A stretch of DNA of 64,000 bases, from contig NZ_KB903835.1 of NCBI RefSeq assembly GCF_000379825.1, positions 310,217-374,216 on the forward strand, in the 5' to 3' direction. Source of the DNA: Longispora albida DSM 44784 (GTDB lineage Bacteria; Actinomycetota; Actinomycetes; Mycobacteriales; Micromonosporaceae). This document shows positions 54,630 to 63,530 of this stretch, piece after piece. Both the position numbers and the translations under genes were made by a program. Within the stretch, counting starts at the first letter, position 1; the number at the start of each line of letters is the position of its first letter. The notes beneath the pieces were generated by a model that saw only the letters and a program-made list of their open reading frames with translations, ran no database searches and had not been told where the DNA came from.

Positions 54630-55994
54630 GTGAGCATGACGGGCCTGGCCAGAGTGACGATCGCGAGCCCGCGACGGCGGATCGACGTGGCGCTGCCCGA
54701 GGGATCCCCGGTCGCCGAGCTGCTGCCCCGCATCCTCGCCCACGCTGGTGAGGGCCTGGCCGACGAGGGGGAGACCCACGGCGGCTGGATGCTCCGCCGG
54801 GCCGACGGCACACCCCTCACCCCCGGCCGTACCCTCACCGCCCACAACATCCACGACGGCGAAATTCTCTATCTCGTACCCCGCAGGGCACAGTGGCCCG
54901 AACTCGACTACGACGACGTGGTCGACGCCATCGCCACCGGAGCGAAGGCCCACGGGCCGGCGTGGAGCGGCCCGGCCACCCGCCGGACAGCCCTCACCAT
55001 CGCCGGCGTGGCCCTGGCGCTCGGCTGGCTGGCGTTGCTGTTCCCCGTCCCGGGCAGCGGGCGGCTGATCCCTGGCCTCTTCGCCCTCGGTACCGGCCTG
55101 GTCCTCGTCGTCACCGGCATCGTCCTCGCCCGGGCGCTCGCCGACGGCCTGGCCGGCGCGACCGTCGCCCTGTACGGCCTCCCGTACGGCTTCCTCGGCG
55201 GCCTCACCGTCCTCGCGGACCCGGCATTCACCCCGGCGAACCTGCTCCTGGGCTCGGCGGCCCTGCTGGTCCTCGCCGTCACCGGGTACGCGGGCGTGGC
55301 CGACACCCCGCGCTTCTTCGCAGCGGCGATCACCACGGCCCTGTACGGGCTCCTCGGCGGCCTCCTGGCGCTGTGGCTCGGCCCGGCCGGCGCGGCTGCC
55401 CTGGTCGCGACAGCCCTCCTGGGCCTGACCGCCGCGTACCCGCTGCTGTCCATGCGCCTCGGCAAGCTCCCCGTACCCGCCGTCACGATCCCCGACGACG
55501 GCCTCGCCCCGCTGCCCGACCGCGCCAGGGTCTTCTCCGCCGTAGCCCGCGCCGACGAACTCCTGACCGGCATGCTCCAGGCCACCCTCGTCACCTGGGC
55601 GGCCACGGCAGCCATTCTGACCCTCCACGCTGGAGTGCCGGCCGGCATCCTGGTCCTGGTCGTCTCGGCGGCGCTGATCCTCCGGGCCCGGCTCTTCCCG
55701 GCCGTCCGGCACCGCCTGCCGCTCCTGGTCTCCGGCGTACTCGGCCTGACAGCCCTGACCCTCACGCTCCTGGCCGCGGCGTCACCCGCCGTCCGCCTCG
55801 TGGCGGGCTTCGGCACGCTGCTCGTGCTCGCCGGAGCCGTCCTCACCGCCGGGCTCGTCTACTCCCGCCGGACCCCGTCCCCGTACCTCGGCCGGGCAGC
55901 CGACATCCTCGACGTCGTCCTCGTCATCTCGGTCGTCCCGGTCGCCTGCTCCGTCCTCGGGCTGTACTCCCTGCTCCGGGGCCTGGGCGGCTAA
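54630..55994 (+). CDS. eccD: EccD, type VII secretion membrane channel protein
   Basis: 454 residues from GTG 54630 (or ATG 54636). An N-terminal ubiquitin-like domain (about 1-90: RIDVALPEGSPVAELLPRIL, GGWMLRRADGTPLTPGRTL) is followed by about eleven transmembrane helices (about 120-450), the EccD plan. It forms the membrane vestibule of the ESX complex. It runs divergently from the M13 peptidase gene with a 95-bp gap that holds both promoters. Ends 14 bp from the convergent 224-residue gene. Confidence 0.93.
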   Translation: MSMTGLARVTIASPRRRIDVALPEGSPVAELLPRILAHAGEGLADEGETHGGWMLRRADGTPLTPGRTLTAHNIHDGEILYLVPRRAQWPELDYDDVVDAIATGAKAHGPAWSGPATRRTALTIAGVALALGWLALLFPVPGSGRLIPGLFALGTGLVLVVTGIVLARALADGLAGATVALYGLPYGFLGGLTVLADPAFTPANLLLGSAALLVLAVTGYAGVADTPRFFAAAITTALYGLLGGLLALWLGPAGAAALVATALLGLTAAYPLLSMRLGKLPVPAVTIPDDGLAPLPDRARVFSAVARADELLTGMLQATLVTWAATAAILTLHAGVPAGILVLVVSAALILRARLFPAVRHRLPLLVSGVLGLTALTLTLLAAASPAVRLVAGFGTLLVLAGAVLTAGLVYSRRTPSPYLGRAADILDVVLVISVVPVACSVLGLYSLLRGLGG

Positions 55995-56008
55995 CCTGCG
56001 GACAGGCC

Positions 56009-56683
56009 CTAGAAGCGGTTCGGGGCGCCGATCAGCTGGCGTTCCACAGCTGTCGTCCCCAGTAGTGCCCAGCGGACCGAGCCCTGGCTGACGACCGTCA
56101 CCATGTCGGCGCGGATCCGGTGCAGCCAGTCCTGCACGTCGGACAGGCCGAGGGCCGAGGAGGCCAGGGCCGACTCGATCTCGGTGAGCGGCTGGAGCAC
56201 GACGAGGTGCGCGCGGACCAGCATGTCGATGTCCCAGGCCGTCAGGTCCTCGCGGATGACCAGGGTCGTCCGCCAGTTCGCCGCAGAGGTGTCCGGGAGG
56301 TCGCCGACCTGGGGGCCGACGTCGACGATCAGGAGCTGCGGCCGGTTGGCGGTCGGGGCGGGCAGCGCCGAGCCCGGAGTCGCGTACACCAGCAGGTCCG
56401 GTGCCCCGGCCCCGTGCGTGAACGGCTGCCACGCCGCCGGGCGGGCCGACATGATGACGACCTGGGCGCCGAGCGCCAGCGCCCGGAAGGCGAGCAGCTG
56501 CGCGCACCGCAGCCCGCCGACCAGGACGGCCTTCGTCGGCTCCGGCCGGAAGATCCGGGCGACGACCGGCTGCTTCTGCCGGTTGGTGCCGATCAGGAGC
56601 CCGGCCCCGCCCGCGTGGATCTCCAGCGCCCCGAGAGCGGCCGGGCTGGCGAGCTGGGGGTCGAGGGTGCCGAACAGGGTCAC
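56009..56683 (-). CDS. ESX-locus protein of unknown function, downstream of eccE
   Basis: 224 residues. Alpha/beta with GGAGLLIGTNRQKQPVVARI, EPTKAVLVGGLRCAQLLAFR, LALGAQVVIMSARP, QLLIVDVGPQVGD and TLVIREDLTAWDIDMLVRAH. The order of beta strands resembles a Rossmann or P-loop-derived fold that has lost its Walker A lysine-threonine. It follows eccE by 13 bp. Similar proteins occur in ESX loci of actinomycetes outside mycobacteria; function unknown. Cytoplasmic. Confidence 0.6.
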   Translation of the reverse strand: MTLFGTLDPQLASPAALGALEIHAGGAGLLIGTNRQKQPVVARIFRPEPTKAVLVGGLRCAQLLAFRALALGAQVVIMSARPAAWQPFTHGAGAPDLLVYATPGSALPAPTANRPQLLIVDVGPQVGDLPDTSAANWRTTLVIREDLTAWDIDMLVRAHLVVLQPLTEIESALASSALGLSDVQDWLHRIRADMVTVVSQGSVRWALLGTTAVERQLIGAPNRF

Positions 56684-56696
56684 GAGAAGAATCCGC

Positions 56697-58100
56697 TCAC
56701 TTGAGGAACCCGCCGAAGGGGAGGGTCGCGGCCAGCCCGGCTGCCTGCGAGCCGCCGAGCCGGTCGACGCCGGCCCCGCTCGCCTTCAGGCTGCTGGTCA
56801 GGGCGCTGACCGCCCCGCCGAGCAGCGCCGGGGTGGGCGCGGCCAGCCGGATGCCCATCTCGACGGCGACCAGCTCTGGCTCGGCGTCGCCACCCGGCAG
56901 GTCGGCCGGGCGGACGTCGACGCGCCGGGCGGCCAGTGACACGGTCGTCGCCATGCCCGGTGCGGCCAGGGCGGTGGTGAGGACGTGCTTGCCGGCCTCG
57001 GTACGCGGGTCGGGCCACTTGTGCAGGCTGAGCGTGGTCTGCGCGGTCTCACCGCTCCACCACGCGCCCCACGTCTCGTACCCGATCGGCCCGGGGCTCG
57101 CCGCGCTCACGCTGGCCACGCCGACGGAGCCGACGGCTGCGGACCCGCGTACCGGATGGCTCCCCGGCGGCAGGTGGGCGAGCAGGCCGACGGCCGCGAG
57201 GACCTCTTCCCTGTCCAGGGTCCTGGCGAGCACCTGGTCCTGGTGGAGCCGGCGGCCGAGGCGGCGGGCGGCGCTGCCGAGCGCCTGGCGCAGGTCGGCG
57301 TCGGAGTGCGTGGTGCCTTCGCGGCCGAGGCGGATCGCGATCCACGCCCGGCGGGAGGCCGGGATGAGCCCCTCGGTGAGCTGCCGGTACGAGGTGGCGG
57401 CCGCCCCGCCCCCGACGGTCAGCGCCGGTGCTGGCGAGGCCTGGATCAGGAGCTGGAGGGTGAGCGGCGGCGAGTTCGGGTCGGCGGGCGGGAGCAGCGT
57501 CGCCGGGTTCGGCAGGCGGGTCGTGGCCTCCGAGACGAGGCCGGCGTCCATCGGGCCGAGTTCGAGCAGTGCCGTCACGCCTGCCGCGTGCTCGACGACG
57601 CCGACGCCCTGCCCGTCGACCTCCACGCTCGTCACCAGCGTCGCCGGGGCGAGGAAGTCGAGAAGCGCCGAACGCGGGTCGACGTACGGCGCGGGCTGCG
57701 CGATCTTGTTCCGCATCGTGTAGCTGATCCGGGCCGCGAGGTACTGGTAGAGCCACTTGCGCTGGAGCCGCACCGCCGTGAGCAGGAAGACGATCAGCGC
57801 GAGCAGCCCTGCGACGGCCAGCGGGACGATGCCCTGGCCCATCGCTGCGAGCACCCCGGCGATCGCGAGCTGCCAGGCCAGCAGGTGCACGGCGGGAATG
57901 CCGAACAGCACACCCGGCTTCCGTGGCGGCCTGGGCGGCATCGCCGCGGGACCGGCACCCGGTCGCGGCCCGCCGTACGCGGCAGCTGACCCGTACACCG
58001 TGGCGGAACTCGTCGGACCGACCGCCCCTGCGGCACCGTACACACCACCGGGCCGGGCAGGAGGCGAGGACACGGACGCCTGACCATGCACGCTCGTCAC
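56697..58100 (-). CDS. eccE: EccE, type VII secretion membrane protein
   Basis: 467 residues, GTG 58100. A Gly/Ala/Pro-rich N-terminus (about 1-60), then two transmembrane helices (about 65-110: HLLAWQLAIAGVLAAMGQGI and PLAVAGLLALIVFLLTAVRL). The cytosolic domain has WLYQYLAARISYTMRNKIAQ, VDGQGVGVVEHAAGV and ETWGAWWSGETAQTTL, typical of EccE. It stabilises the periphery of the ESX complex. Divergent from eccB with an 89-bp gap. Confidence 0.9.
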   Translation of the reverse strand: MTSVHGQASVSSPPARPGGVYGAAGAVGPTSSATVYGSAAAYGGPRPGAGPAAMPPRPPRKPGVLFGIPAVHLLAWQLAIAGVLAAMGQGIVPLAVAGLLALIVFLLTAVRLQRKWLYQYLAARISYTMRNKIAQPAPYVDPRSALLDFLAPATLVTSVEVDGQGVGVVEHAAGVTALLELGPMDAGLVSEATTRLPNPATLLPPADPNSPPLTLQLLIQASPAPALTVGGGAAATSYRQLTEGLIPASRRAWIAIRLGREGTTHSDADLRQALGSAARRLGRRLHQDQVLARTLDREEVLAAVGLLAHLPPGSHPVRGSAAVGSVGVASVSAASPGPIGYETWGAWWSGETAQTTLSLHKWPDPRTEAGKHVLTTALAAPGMATTVSLAARRVDVRPADLPGGDAEPELVAVEMGIRLAAPTPALLGGAVSALTSSLKASGAGVDRLGGSQAAGLAATLPFGGFLK

Positions 58101-58189
58101 GCTGCAACCCCCCTTCTCTCGGCCGGCCCCATGCTATTCGAGCCGTGCCAGGGGTGTCGATCTGCCGAGGTAAGTCATAGCCTGAGCGG

Positions 58190-59602
58190 ATGTCGGAGCG
58201 GCGCGACCAGTTGCAGTCGTACCAGTTCGTGATGCAGCGGGTCGTGTCGGCGCTGGTCATGCGGGAGACCGATCCGGTCCGCTCGCCGTTTCGCCGTGCG
58301 GCTGGCGCGATGCTGGCCAGCGTGATGGTGGCGATCATCGCCCTCGCCGGGGTCGCGCTGTTCGGTGTGATCTCGCCCGGCGGTAACACGTCCTGGAAGA
58401 ACGAGGGCGCGATTGTTATCGAAAAGGAGACAGGTGCCCGCTATGTCTATCTCGGCGGGAAGCTGCACCCGGTAGCCAACTACGCCTCCGCGCTCCTGCT
58501 CGCCAAGTCGGCCAGCGCCAAGCCGGTGTCCGTCGCCCGCGCCTCGATCAGCGGCGTGACCCGGGGCAGGCCGCTCGGCATCCCCGGCGCACCCGACTCG
58601 CTGCCTTCCGCCAGGAACGTCAGCACGTCTGCCTGGTCACTGTGCTCACGCCAGCTCCAGGACACTGCCGGTGCCACGAAAACAGAATCCATTGTGTACG
58701 TGGGCCGCGAAGCCACCCAGGCCAAGCCGCTGGCGGACAACGCGCTGATCGCGAAGAGCGCCTCCGGCGTCACGTACCTCGTCTGGCACGGCCACCGGTA
58801 CGCCATCCGGGACGCCCAGCTCATCCTCCCGGCCCTCGGCTTCAGTGAAGCCCCCGCCGGCCTGGCCCCGGCCTGGCTCAACGCGCTGCCGTCCGGTGCC
58901 GACCTCGCCCGCATCGCCGTACCGGCACGCGGCACGCCCAGCAAGCTCCCGAACGTCAGGACCGGCCAGGTCGTGCTGATCGAGACCCAGGGCGGCGAGC
59001 GCCAGTACCACGTGGCGCTGGCCGACGGGCTGGCCGCGATCACCCAGGTGCAGGCCGACATCCTGCTCGGCGACCCGGAAACCCCGGCGGCCCAGCAGGG
59101 CGCGCTGCGGATGAGCCCGGCCGAGTACGCGACCTCGCCGCGTGCCGGCTCCCTCATCCCCGAGGCCGGCCCGGCCGCCCCGCCAGCCACGACACCGAAG
59201 TCCACCCGGCCGGCGCGCGCCGACGCGGCCATCTGTGCCACGTACCGCGACGCTTCCGGCTCCCCGGAGATCACCCTCGACGCGACAGCCCAGGTACCCG
59301 ACGCCACCCCCGCCACCGGCGGCTCCACCAGGGACGGCGCGCTCCTCGCGGACCGGATCATCGTCGAACCAGGCTCCGGAGCCCTGGTCAGCGCCCTGCC
59401 CTCGCCGACAGCCCCGGCCGGCAGCCTCGCGATCGTCACCGACCTCGGCGTCCGCTACCCGATCCCGGCCCCGGACGTCCAGAAGATGCTCGGCTACGCC
59501 ACCACGACCCCGCTCCGCCTCCCGGCAGCCCTCGTCGCCCTGATCCCGGCCGGCCCACCCCTCGACCCGGCAACCGCCCTGACCCCAGTGCTACTTAACT
59601 AG
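58190..59602 (+). CDS. eccB: EccB, type VII secretion periplasmic protein
   Basis: 470 residues, ATG 58190. The canonical start MSERRDQLQSYQFVMQRVVS and ALVMRETDPVRSPFRRAAGA precedes a transmembrane helix (about 45-65). Then comes the R-domain (YVYLGGKLHPVANYASALLL, SGVTYLVWHGHRYAIRD) repeats, ending with LGYATTTPLRLPAALVALIP. EccB sits on the outer face of the complex. It is the last ESX core gene in this direction and is followed by two palindromes belonging to the Fic gene. Confidence 0.95.
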   Translation: MSERRDQLQSYQFVMQRVVSALVMRETDPVRSPFRRAAGAMLASVMVAIIALAGVALFGVISPGGNTSWKNEGAIVIEKETGARYVYLGGKLHPVANYASALLLAKSASAKPVSVARASISGVTRGRPLGIPGAPDSLPSARNVSTSAWSLCSRQLQDTAGATKTESIVYVGREATQAKPLADNALIAKSASGVTYLVWHGHRYAIRDAQLILPALGFSEAPAGLAPAWLNALPSGADLARIAVPARGTPSKLPNVRTGQVVLIETQGGERQYHVALADGLAAITQVQADILLGDPETPAAQQGALRMSPAEYATSPRAGSLIPEAGPAAPPATTPKSTRPARADAAICATYRDASGSPEITLDATAQVPDATPATGGSTRDGALLADRIIVEPGSGALVSALPSPTAPAGSLAIVTDLGVRYPIPAPDVQKMLGYATTTPLRLPAALVALIPAGPPLDPATALTPVLLN

Positions 59603-59618
59603 CATTACGCCGATCCAG

Positions 59619-59687
59619 TGATACCAAACCAGGGGTTAGGTATCATAGGACTACTGTGCTGTGATACTTAGGGGCAGTTAAGTATCA
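59619..59687. promoter_or_regulatory. Two tandem palindromic operators before the Fic gene
   Basis: Palindrome 1 (59619-59645): TGATACC-AAACC and GGTTA-GGTATCA, 12-bp arms with one mismatch. Palindrome 2 (59662-59687): TGATACTTA and TAAGTATCA, perfect 9-bp arms. Centres are about 42 bp apart, four helical turns. The region is AT-rich compared with everything around it. Confidence 0.65.
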
Positions 59688-59717
59688 TAACTTCCGGCCA
59701 ATGGAAGGTAAGTAGCA

Positions 59718-60869
59718 TTGCGAGTCGAGGATTTCACCCCTGATAGGCGGAAACACGTAGTTCTCGCGGAGCGCGGCTACCGGGCGTTCGTCCCACCGCC
59801 ACTGACGCCCGAGATCCAGATCGACTACGAGCTGATGGTCAGGCTGTCCTCTGCCGACCGGGCACTGGGGGAGCTGGCGGGCCTCGGCCGAGGGCTGCCG
59901 AACCCGCATCTGCTGTCTCGCGCCCTGGCCCGCCGCGAGGCCGTGCTGTCCAGCCGGATCGAAGGAACGCAGGCCTCGCTGTCAGAGCTGGCGATGTTCG
60001 AAGTGGATCGCCCGCCGGGACATGACTACGACGACGTACGCGAGGTGTACAACTACCTCGACGCGATGGATCACGTACTCGATCCGGGCCGCCGGTTGCC
60101 GTTGAGCCTTTCCCTGCTGAGGGAGGCACACAGCATCCTGTTGACCGGCGTTCGGGGCGGCTACGCGACGCCTGGGGAGTTCCGGCGGTCCCAGAACTGG
60201 ATCGGGCCTGCCGGGGCGGTCATCGACACCGCGCCATACGTGCCGCCTCCACCGGAACAGATGTGGGAATGCCTCGACGCCTTCGAGAAGCACATGCATG
60301 CCGAGCATCGCCTCCCTCCGCTGCTCACGATCGCGGCACTGCACTATCAGTTCGAAGCGATTCACCCCTTCGTCGACGGCAACGGGAGAGTCGGGCGTCT
60401 TCTGGTCGTGCTGCTCCTGATCGAGTGGGGCCTGCTCCCCGGTCCGCTGCTGGACCTCTCCGCATACATCGAACCCCGGCGAGACCGCTACTACGACGGC
60501 CTGCTCCGAGTGTCCACGGAAGGGGACTGGACGGGCTGGTTCGCGTTCTTCCTCGAGGTCATCGAGCAGCAGGCGCGGGACGCGGGCGCCCGGGCAAGGC
60601 GTCTCCACCTCCTGCGGGACGAGCTGCGCGGGCAAGTCGCCACCGCGAAATCCAGTGGCCTGCTGGCGATCCTGGTGGACTCGCTGTTCGAGGTGCCGGC
60701 TGTGACGATCAACCGGGCCAAAGACGTGCTGGGTGTGTCCCACCGTGCCGCGTCCATGAACATCGCCAAGCTCACCGAGGCCGGCATCCTCCGCGAACTG
60801 CCCAGCCGGGGCCGGACGCGGCTGTTCGTCGCGCCAGCCATCATCGCCACGGTCGAGGGCAGCGAATAA
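59718..60869 (+). CDS. Fic-family protein with C-terminal winged helix
   Basis: 383 residues. The start is TTG 59718 with GGAAGGT eight bases upstream. The Fic domain (about 40-290) has HPFVDGNGRVGR, the complete AMP-transfer motif, and an N-terminal inhibitory helix SSRIEGT ([S/T]xxxE[G/N]), so it is a self-inhibited class II Fic. The C-terminal 80 residues look like a winged helix (VTINRAKDVLGVSHRAASMN, LTEAGILRELPSRGRTRLFV). It can AMPylate proteins and bind DNA, probably the two palindromes before it. It lies between ESX genes but appears to be an independent unit. Confidence 0.92.
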   Translation: MRVEDFTPDRRKHVVLAERGYRAFVPPPLTPEIQIDYELMVRLSSADRALGELAGLGRGLPNPHLLSRALARREAVLSSRIEGTQASLSELAMFEVDRPPGHDYDDVREVYNYLDAMDHVLDPGRRLPLSLSLLREAHSILLTGVRGGYATPGEFRRSQNWIGPAGAVIDTAPYVPPPPEQMWECLDAFEKHMHAEHRLPPLLTIAALHYQFEAIHPFVDGNGRVGRLLVVLLLIEWGLLPGPLLDLSAYIEPRRDRYYDGLLRVSTEGDWTGWFAFFLEVIEQQARDAGARARRLHLLRDELRGQVATAKSSGLLAILVDSLFEVPAVTINRAKDVLGVSHRAASMNIAKLTEAGILRELPSRGRTRLFVAPAIIATVEGSE

Positions 60870-60934
60870 ATTCTGGGATCGCGTACAACCCGGGGGTATA
60901 GCCGTGAGCACCTGGTCCTCACACCGCGCAAGTC

Positions 60935-62071
60935 CTAGGGGCGGTTCCGCAAGCGCCCGGGTCGCCACGACCGGCGGCGGCCCCGGGGAAGTACGGCGGC
61001 GGCTGCGGCGATGAGGGCGGCCAGGGCCACGCCTGCCGCAGCCAGGATCAGGCCGAGGCGTTGCGTGCGGGCGGCGGCCTCGGAGACCGGTACCCGGGAG
61101 ACTTCCGGGACCGGGGCGGCCACAGCTGGCCCGCCGGAAGCGAGTTCCTCCGTCAGTGCCCGGTACGGGGAGACGATGCCGTGGCCGTAAGCGTCGCTGC
61201 GCCGCCCGCCCGGGGCCGGGTCGGCGGTGGCGAGCAGCCGGGCGGTGACCTCAGAAGCACGCAGCCCCGGGCGGTACTGGCGGATGAGGGCGGCACTCGC
61301 GCTCACGAACGCCGTCGCGAAACTCGTACCGCTGACCGTCGTGTGCCCGCTCTGCCTGGCGAGGGTGAGCACCCCGGCCCCGGGAGCGACCAGGTCCACA
61401 TATGACCCGGTCTGCGACTCCGCGTACCGCAGGCCGGCCGCGTCGATCGCGCCGACGCCGATCACCCCGTCGTACGCCGCCGGATAGGGGACCTTCTTCC
61501 CGGTCGTCTCGTTGTTCCCGGCTGCCGCGACAACCACGGCGTCCCTGTCCTGCGCGTACTGGATCGCGGCCCGCAGCGCCGGGCTGTCGGCGTCCACCAG
61601 GGACAGGTTGATGACCTTCGCCCCGCTGTCCGCCGCGTACCGGATGGCTTCCACCAGCCCGGTCGCGCTCGCCCGGCCCGGGTCCGTGACGCGGAGCGGG
61701 AGGATGCGCACGCCGGGGGCCAGGCCGCGGAACCCGACGCCGGTGACGGCCCGCGCGGCGATGAGGCCGGCCACGCCGGTGCCGTGGCCCGTGCAGTCCT
61801 GTGCGCCGTCCCCGCCGGTACCGGCAAAGTCTTTTCCTGGCTCGACACGGCCCGCCAGCTGGGGCACCGCGCCGTCCACCCCCGAGTCGACCACAGCGAC
61901 CAGGATCCCGGAGCCGGTGGCCAGCGGCGCGATCCGGTCCGCGCCGAGATACTGCTGAGCCCACGGCTTCGCGGCCGTGACCTGCCCTGGTGGCGCGCAG
62001 TCCGCAGCGCGTGCCGGGGCTGGGACGAGCAGCGACCCGGCAGCCAGAGCCCCGACCAGTACCCGCCGCAT
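60935..62071 (-). CDS. mycP: Mycosin, subtilisin-like T7SS protease 2
   Basis: 378 residues from ATG 62071. Signal peptide (LVGALAAGSLLVPAPARA), catalytic LVAVVDSGVDG (Asp), CTGHGTGVAGL (His), VAAAGNNE (oxyanion Asn) and VSGTSFATAFVSASAAL (Ser). C-terminal membrane helix (LGLILAAAGVALAALIAAAA) and basic tail. A second mycosin for one ESX system is unusual; the two proteins differ clearly in sequence, so they may serve different substrates. Divergent from the SseB-domain gene. Confidence 0.93.
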   Translation of the reverse strand: MRRVLVGALAAGSLLVPAPARAADCAPPGQVTAAKPWAQQYLGADRIAPLATGSGILVAVVDSGVDGAVPQLAGRVEPGKDFAGTGGDGAQDCTGHGTGVAGLIAARAVTGVGFRGLAPGVRILPLRVTDPGRASATGLVEAIRYAADSGAKVINLSLVDADSPALRAAIQYAQDRDAVVVAAAGNNETTGKKVPYPAAYDGVIGVGAIDAAGLRYAESQTGSYVDLVAPGAGVLTLARQSGHTTVSGTSFATAFVSASAALIRQYRPGLRASEVTARLLATADPAPGGRRSDAYGHGIVSPYRALTEELASGGPAVAAPVPEVSRVPVSEAAARTQRLGLILAAAGVALAALIAAAAAVLPRGRRRSWRPGRLRNRP

Positions 62072-62153
62072 AGCCGACAGGGTAACGCCATCCGCCCGGA
62101 GGCGAGAGCCGGCAAAATCGGCGACCCACGATGTGGCCTGTGGGTTGTAAGTT

Positions 62154-63020
62154 ATGGGCGTGGTGACCCCGGCGAATGAACTGGAGGCCGCGCTGCTGCA
62201 GGCAGCCGGCGGAGCTGGCACGGACGGGTTCCTGTCCCAGCTGCTCCTGGCCAGGGTGCTGCTGCCAGCCCCGGCAGGCCTGCGTTTCGACGTCCGGCCG
62301 GGCGATCCCGACTTCCCCTGGGCTCCTGAGCTGGTCTCCGGAGTGCCCCACCAGGCCGTCTACACCTCGCAGGAGCGGCTCGGCGACCGGCCGTCGGCCC
62401 GGGTGAAGTTCGCCCGCCTGATCGGTTCCTGGCCGGACGCCGCCTGGTCGCTCAGCCTCAATCCTGGTACGCCGTTCAGCGCCACCCTCCCCGGCGAGCA
62501 GGTCGTCGCGCTGGCCGGCTGGGCCGCCGAGGTCGGCCTGACCGGCGAGGGCGAGACGGGCGTCATGCCGGTGCCGCCGGCCGCGCCACCGGGCCCGACG
62601 ATGATGGCCAAGCCGCTGACCCGCCGCGAGCTGGAGTTCTATCTCGAACGCGGCTACGACCGGGTCGCTGGCTTCGTCTACCGGCGGGCCGACATCTCGC
62701 ACCTCACCACAGCACAGGCCATCTCGGCCGCCGTGGGCCGCGAGTTCACCGACTGCGTGCTGACCTGGGCTGCCCACCGGGAGGATCTGTACCGGATTCC
62801 GTACGGCGGCCGGGACGAGCAGGCCATGATCGCGATCGAGGGCTGGGTGATCGAGCGTGCGCCGTTCCGTGGCAGCGGGTTCGCGCCGGGGGAGAGCGGT
62901 GACGTGATTCCGGAGTTCAAAGTGGACAGTGCCCGGCTGCCGCACGGCGCGACGATCGGCCGCCTCAGCGGCGAGCTGATCGCCACCTTCGACGCGGACA
63001 CCGACGGATGGCGGAGGTGA
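62154..63020 (+). CDS. SseB N-terminal-domain protein of the ESX locus
   Basis: 288 residues, ATG 62154 (or GTG 62160). LEAALLQAAGGAGTDGFLSQ, LLLARVLLPA, FPWAPELVSGVPHQAVYTSQ and SLSLNPGTPFSATLPGEQV fit the SseB N-terminal domain, common beside actinobacterial T7SS genes. The C-terminal part (LTRRELEFYLERGYDRVAGF) looks like a linker-helix module also seen in such proteins. Cytoplasmic. It may be a chaperone or immunity-related factor. Overlaps the next gene by 13 bp. Confidence 0.75.
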   Translation: MGVVTPANELEAALLQAAGGAGTDGFLSQLLLARVLLPAPAGLRFDVRPGDPDFPWAPELVSGVPHQAVYTSQERLGDRPSARVKFARLIGSWPDAAWSLSLNPGTPFSATLPGEQVVALAGWAAEVGLTGEGETGVMPVPPAAPPGPTMMAKPLTRRELEFYLERGYDRVAGFVYRRADISHLTTAQAISAAVGREFTDCVLTWAAHREDLYRIPYGGRDEQAMIAIEGWVIERAPFRGSGFAPGESGDVIPEFKVDSARLPHGATIGRLSGELIATFDADTDGWRR

Positions 63021-63340
63021 GCCGGGACGGCTTCTACGCCCAGTACCAGGGCGTGGAGTACCGGGCGAGCCCCGACGGGCCCTCCGTGCGGCTGTACACG
63101 CCGGAGCTGCTGGTCGTGCCGGTGGCCGAGGTCGAGCTCTACTACATCCGGACGATCTGCACGTGGCGTGGCGCGCCGTTCATCGTGGTCGGCGAGCACG
63201 AGCAGTGGCTGCGCGTCGAGTACACCGGCGGCAAGGCCCCGATCGCGGAGAAGCTCGGGCTGGAGGAGTTCGACTTCGGCGTCTACCAGGGCTGGGTCCC
63301 GCGCAACCAGATCACTGGGCTCCAGGAACAGCGGATCTGA
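63008..63340 (+). CDS. Small protein coupled to the SseB-domain gene
   Basis: 110 residues; ATG 63008 overlaps the previous gene. Beta-rich: FYAQYQGVEYRAS, VRLYTPELLVV, VELYYIRTICTWRG, PFIVVGEHEQWLRVEYTGG, FGVYQGWVPRNQITGLQEQR. Looks like a small SH3-like or immunity-type fold. No signal sequence. Function unknown; the coupled pair may serve a toxin/substrate system at the end of the locus. Confidence 0.65.
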   Translation: MAEVSRDGFYAQYQGVEYRASPDGPSVRLYTPELLVVPVAEVELYYIRTICTWRGAPFIVVGEHEQWLRVEYTGGKAPIAEKLGLEEFDFGVYQGWVPRNQITGLQEQRI

Positions 63341-63360
63341 GCCGGCCGGGGAGACGTATC

Positions 63361-63405
63361 AGGGGCGGAGCGCCCGGCCCCCGTATTGCCTGGCGTTCCG
63401 CCCCT
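63361..63405 (+). terminator. Hairpin terminator after the small beta protein gene
   Basis: AGGGGCGGA (63361-63369) pairs with TCCGCCCCT (63397-63405), with an inner CGCC/GGCG stem. Four CTTGC pentamers follow at 63416, 63430, 63441 and 63452. Confidence 0.55.
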
Positions 63406-63530
63406 CTGCCAATACCTTGCTGCACGGGGCTTGCCAGAACCTTGCCGTTCGCTTGCCGAGCCTGAACACAGGCTTGTGGTCCGCGACTTGCCCGGCTTGG
63501 GCGTGAAATGTTCCTGGGAAGACGAGAGTT

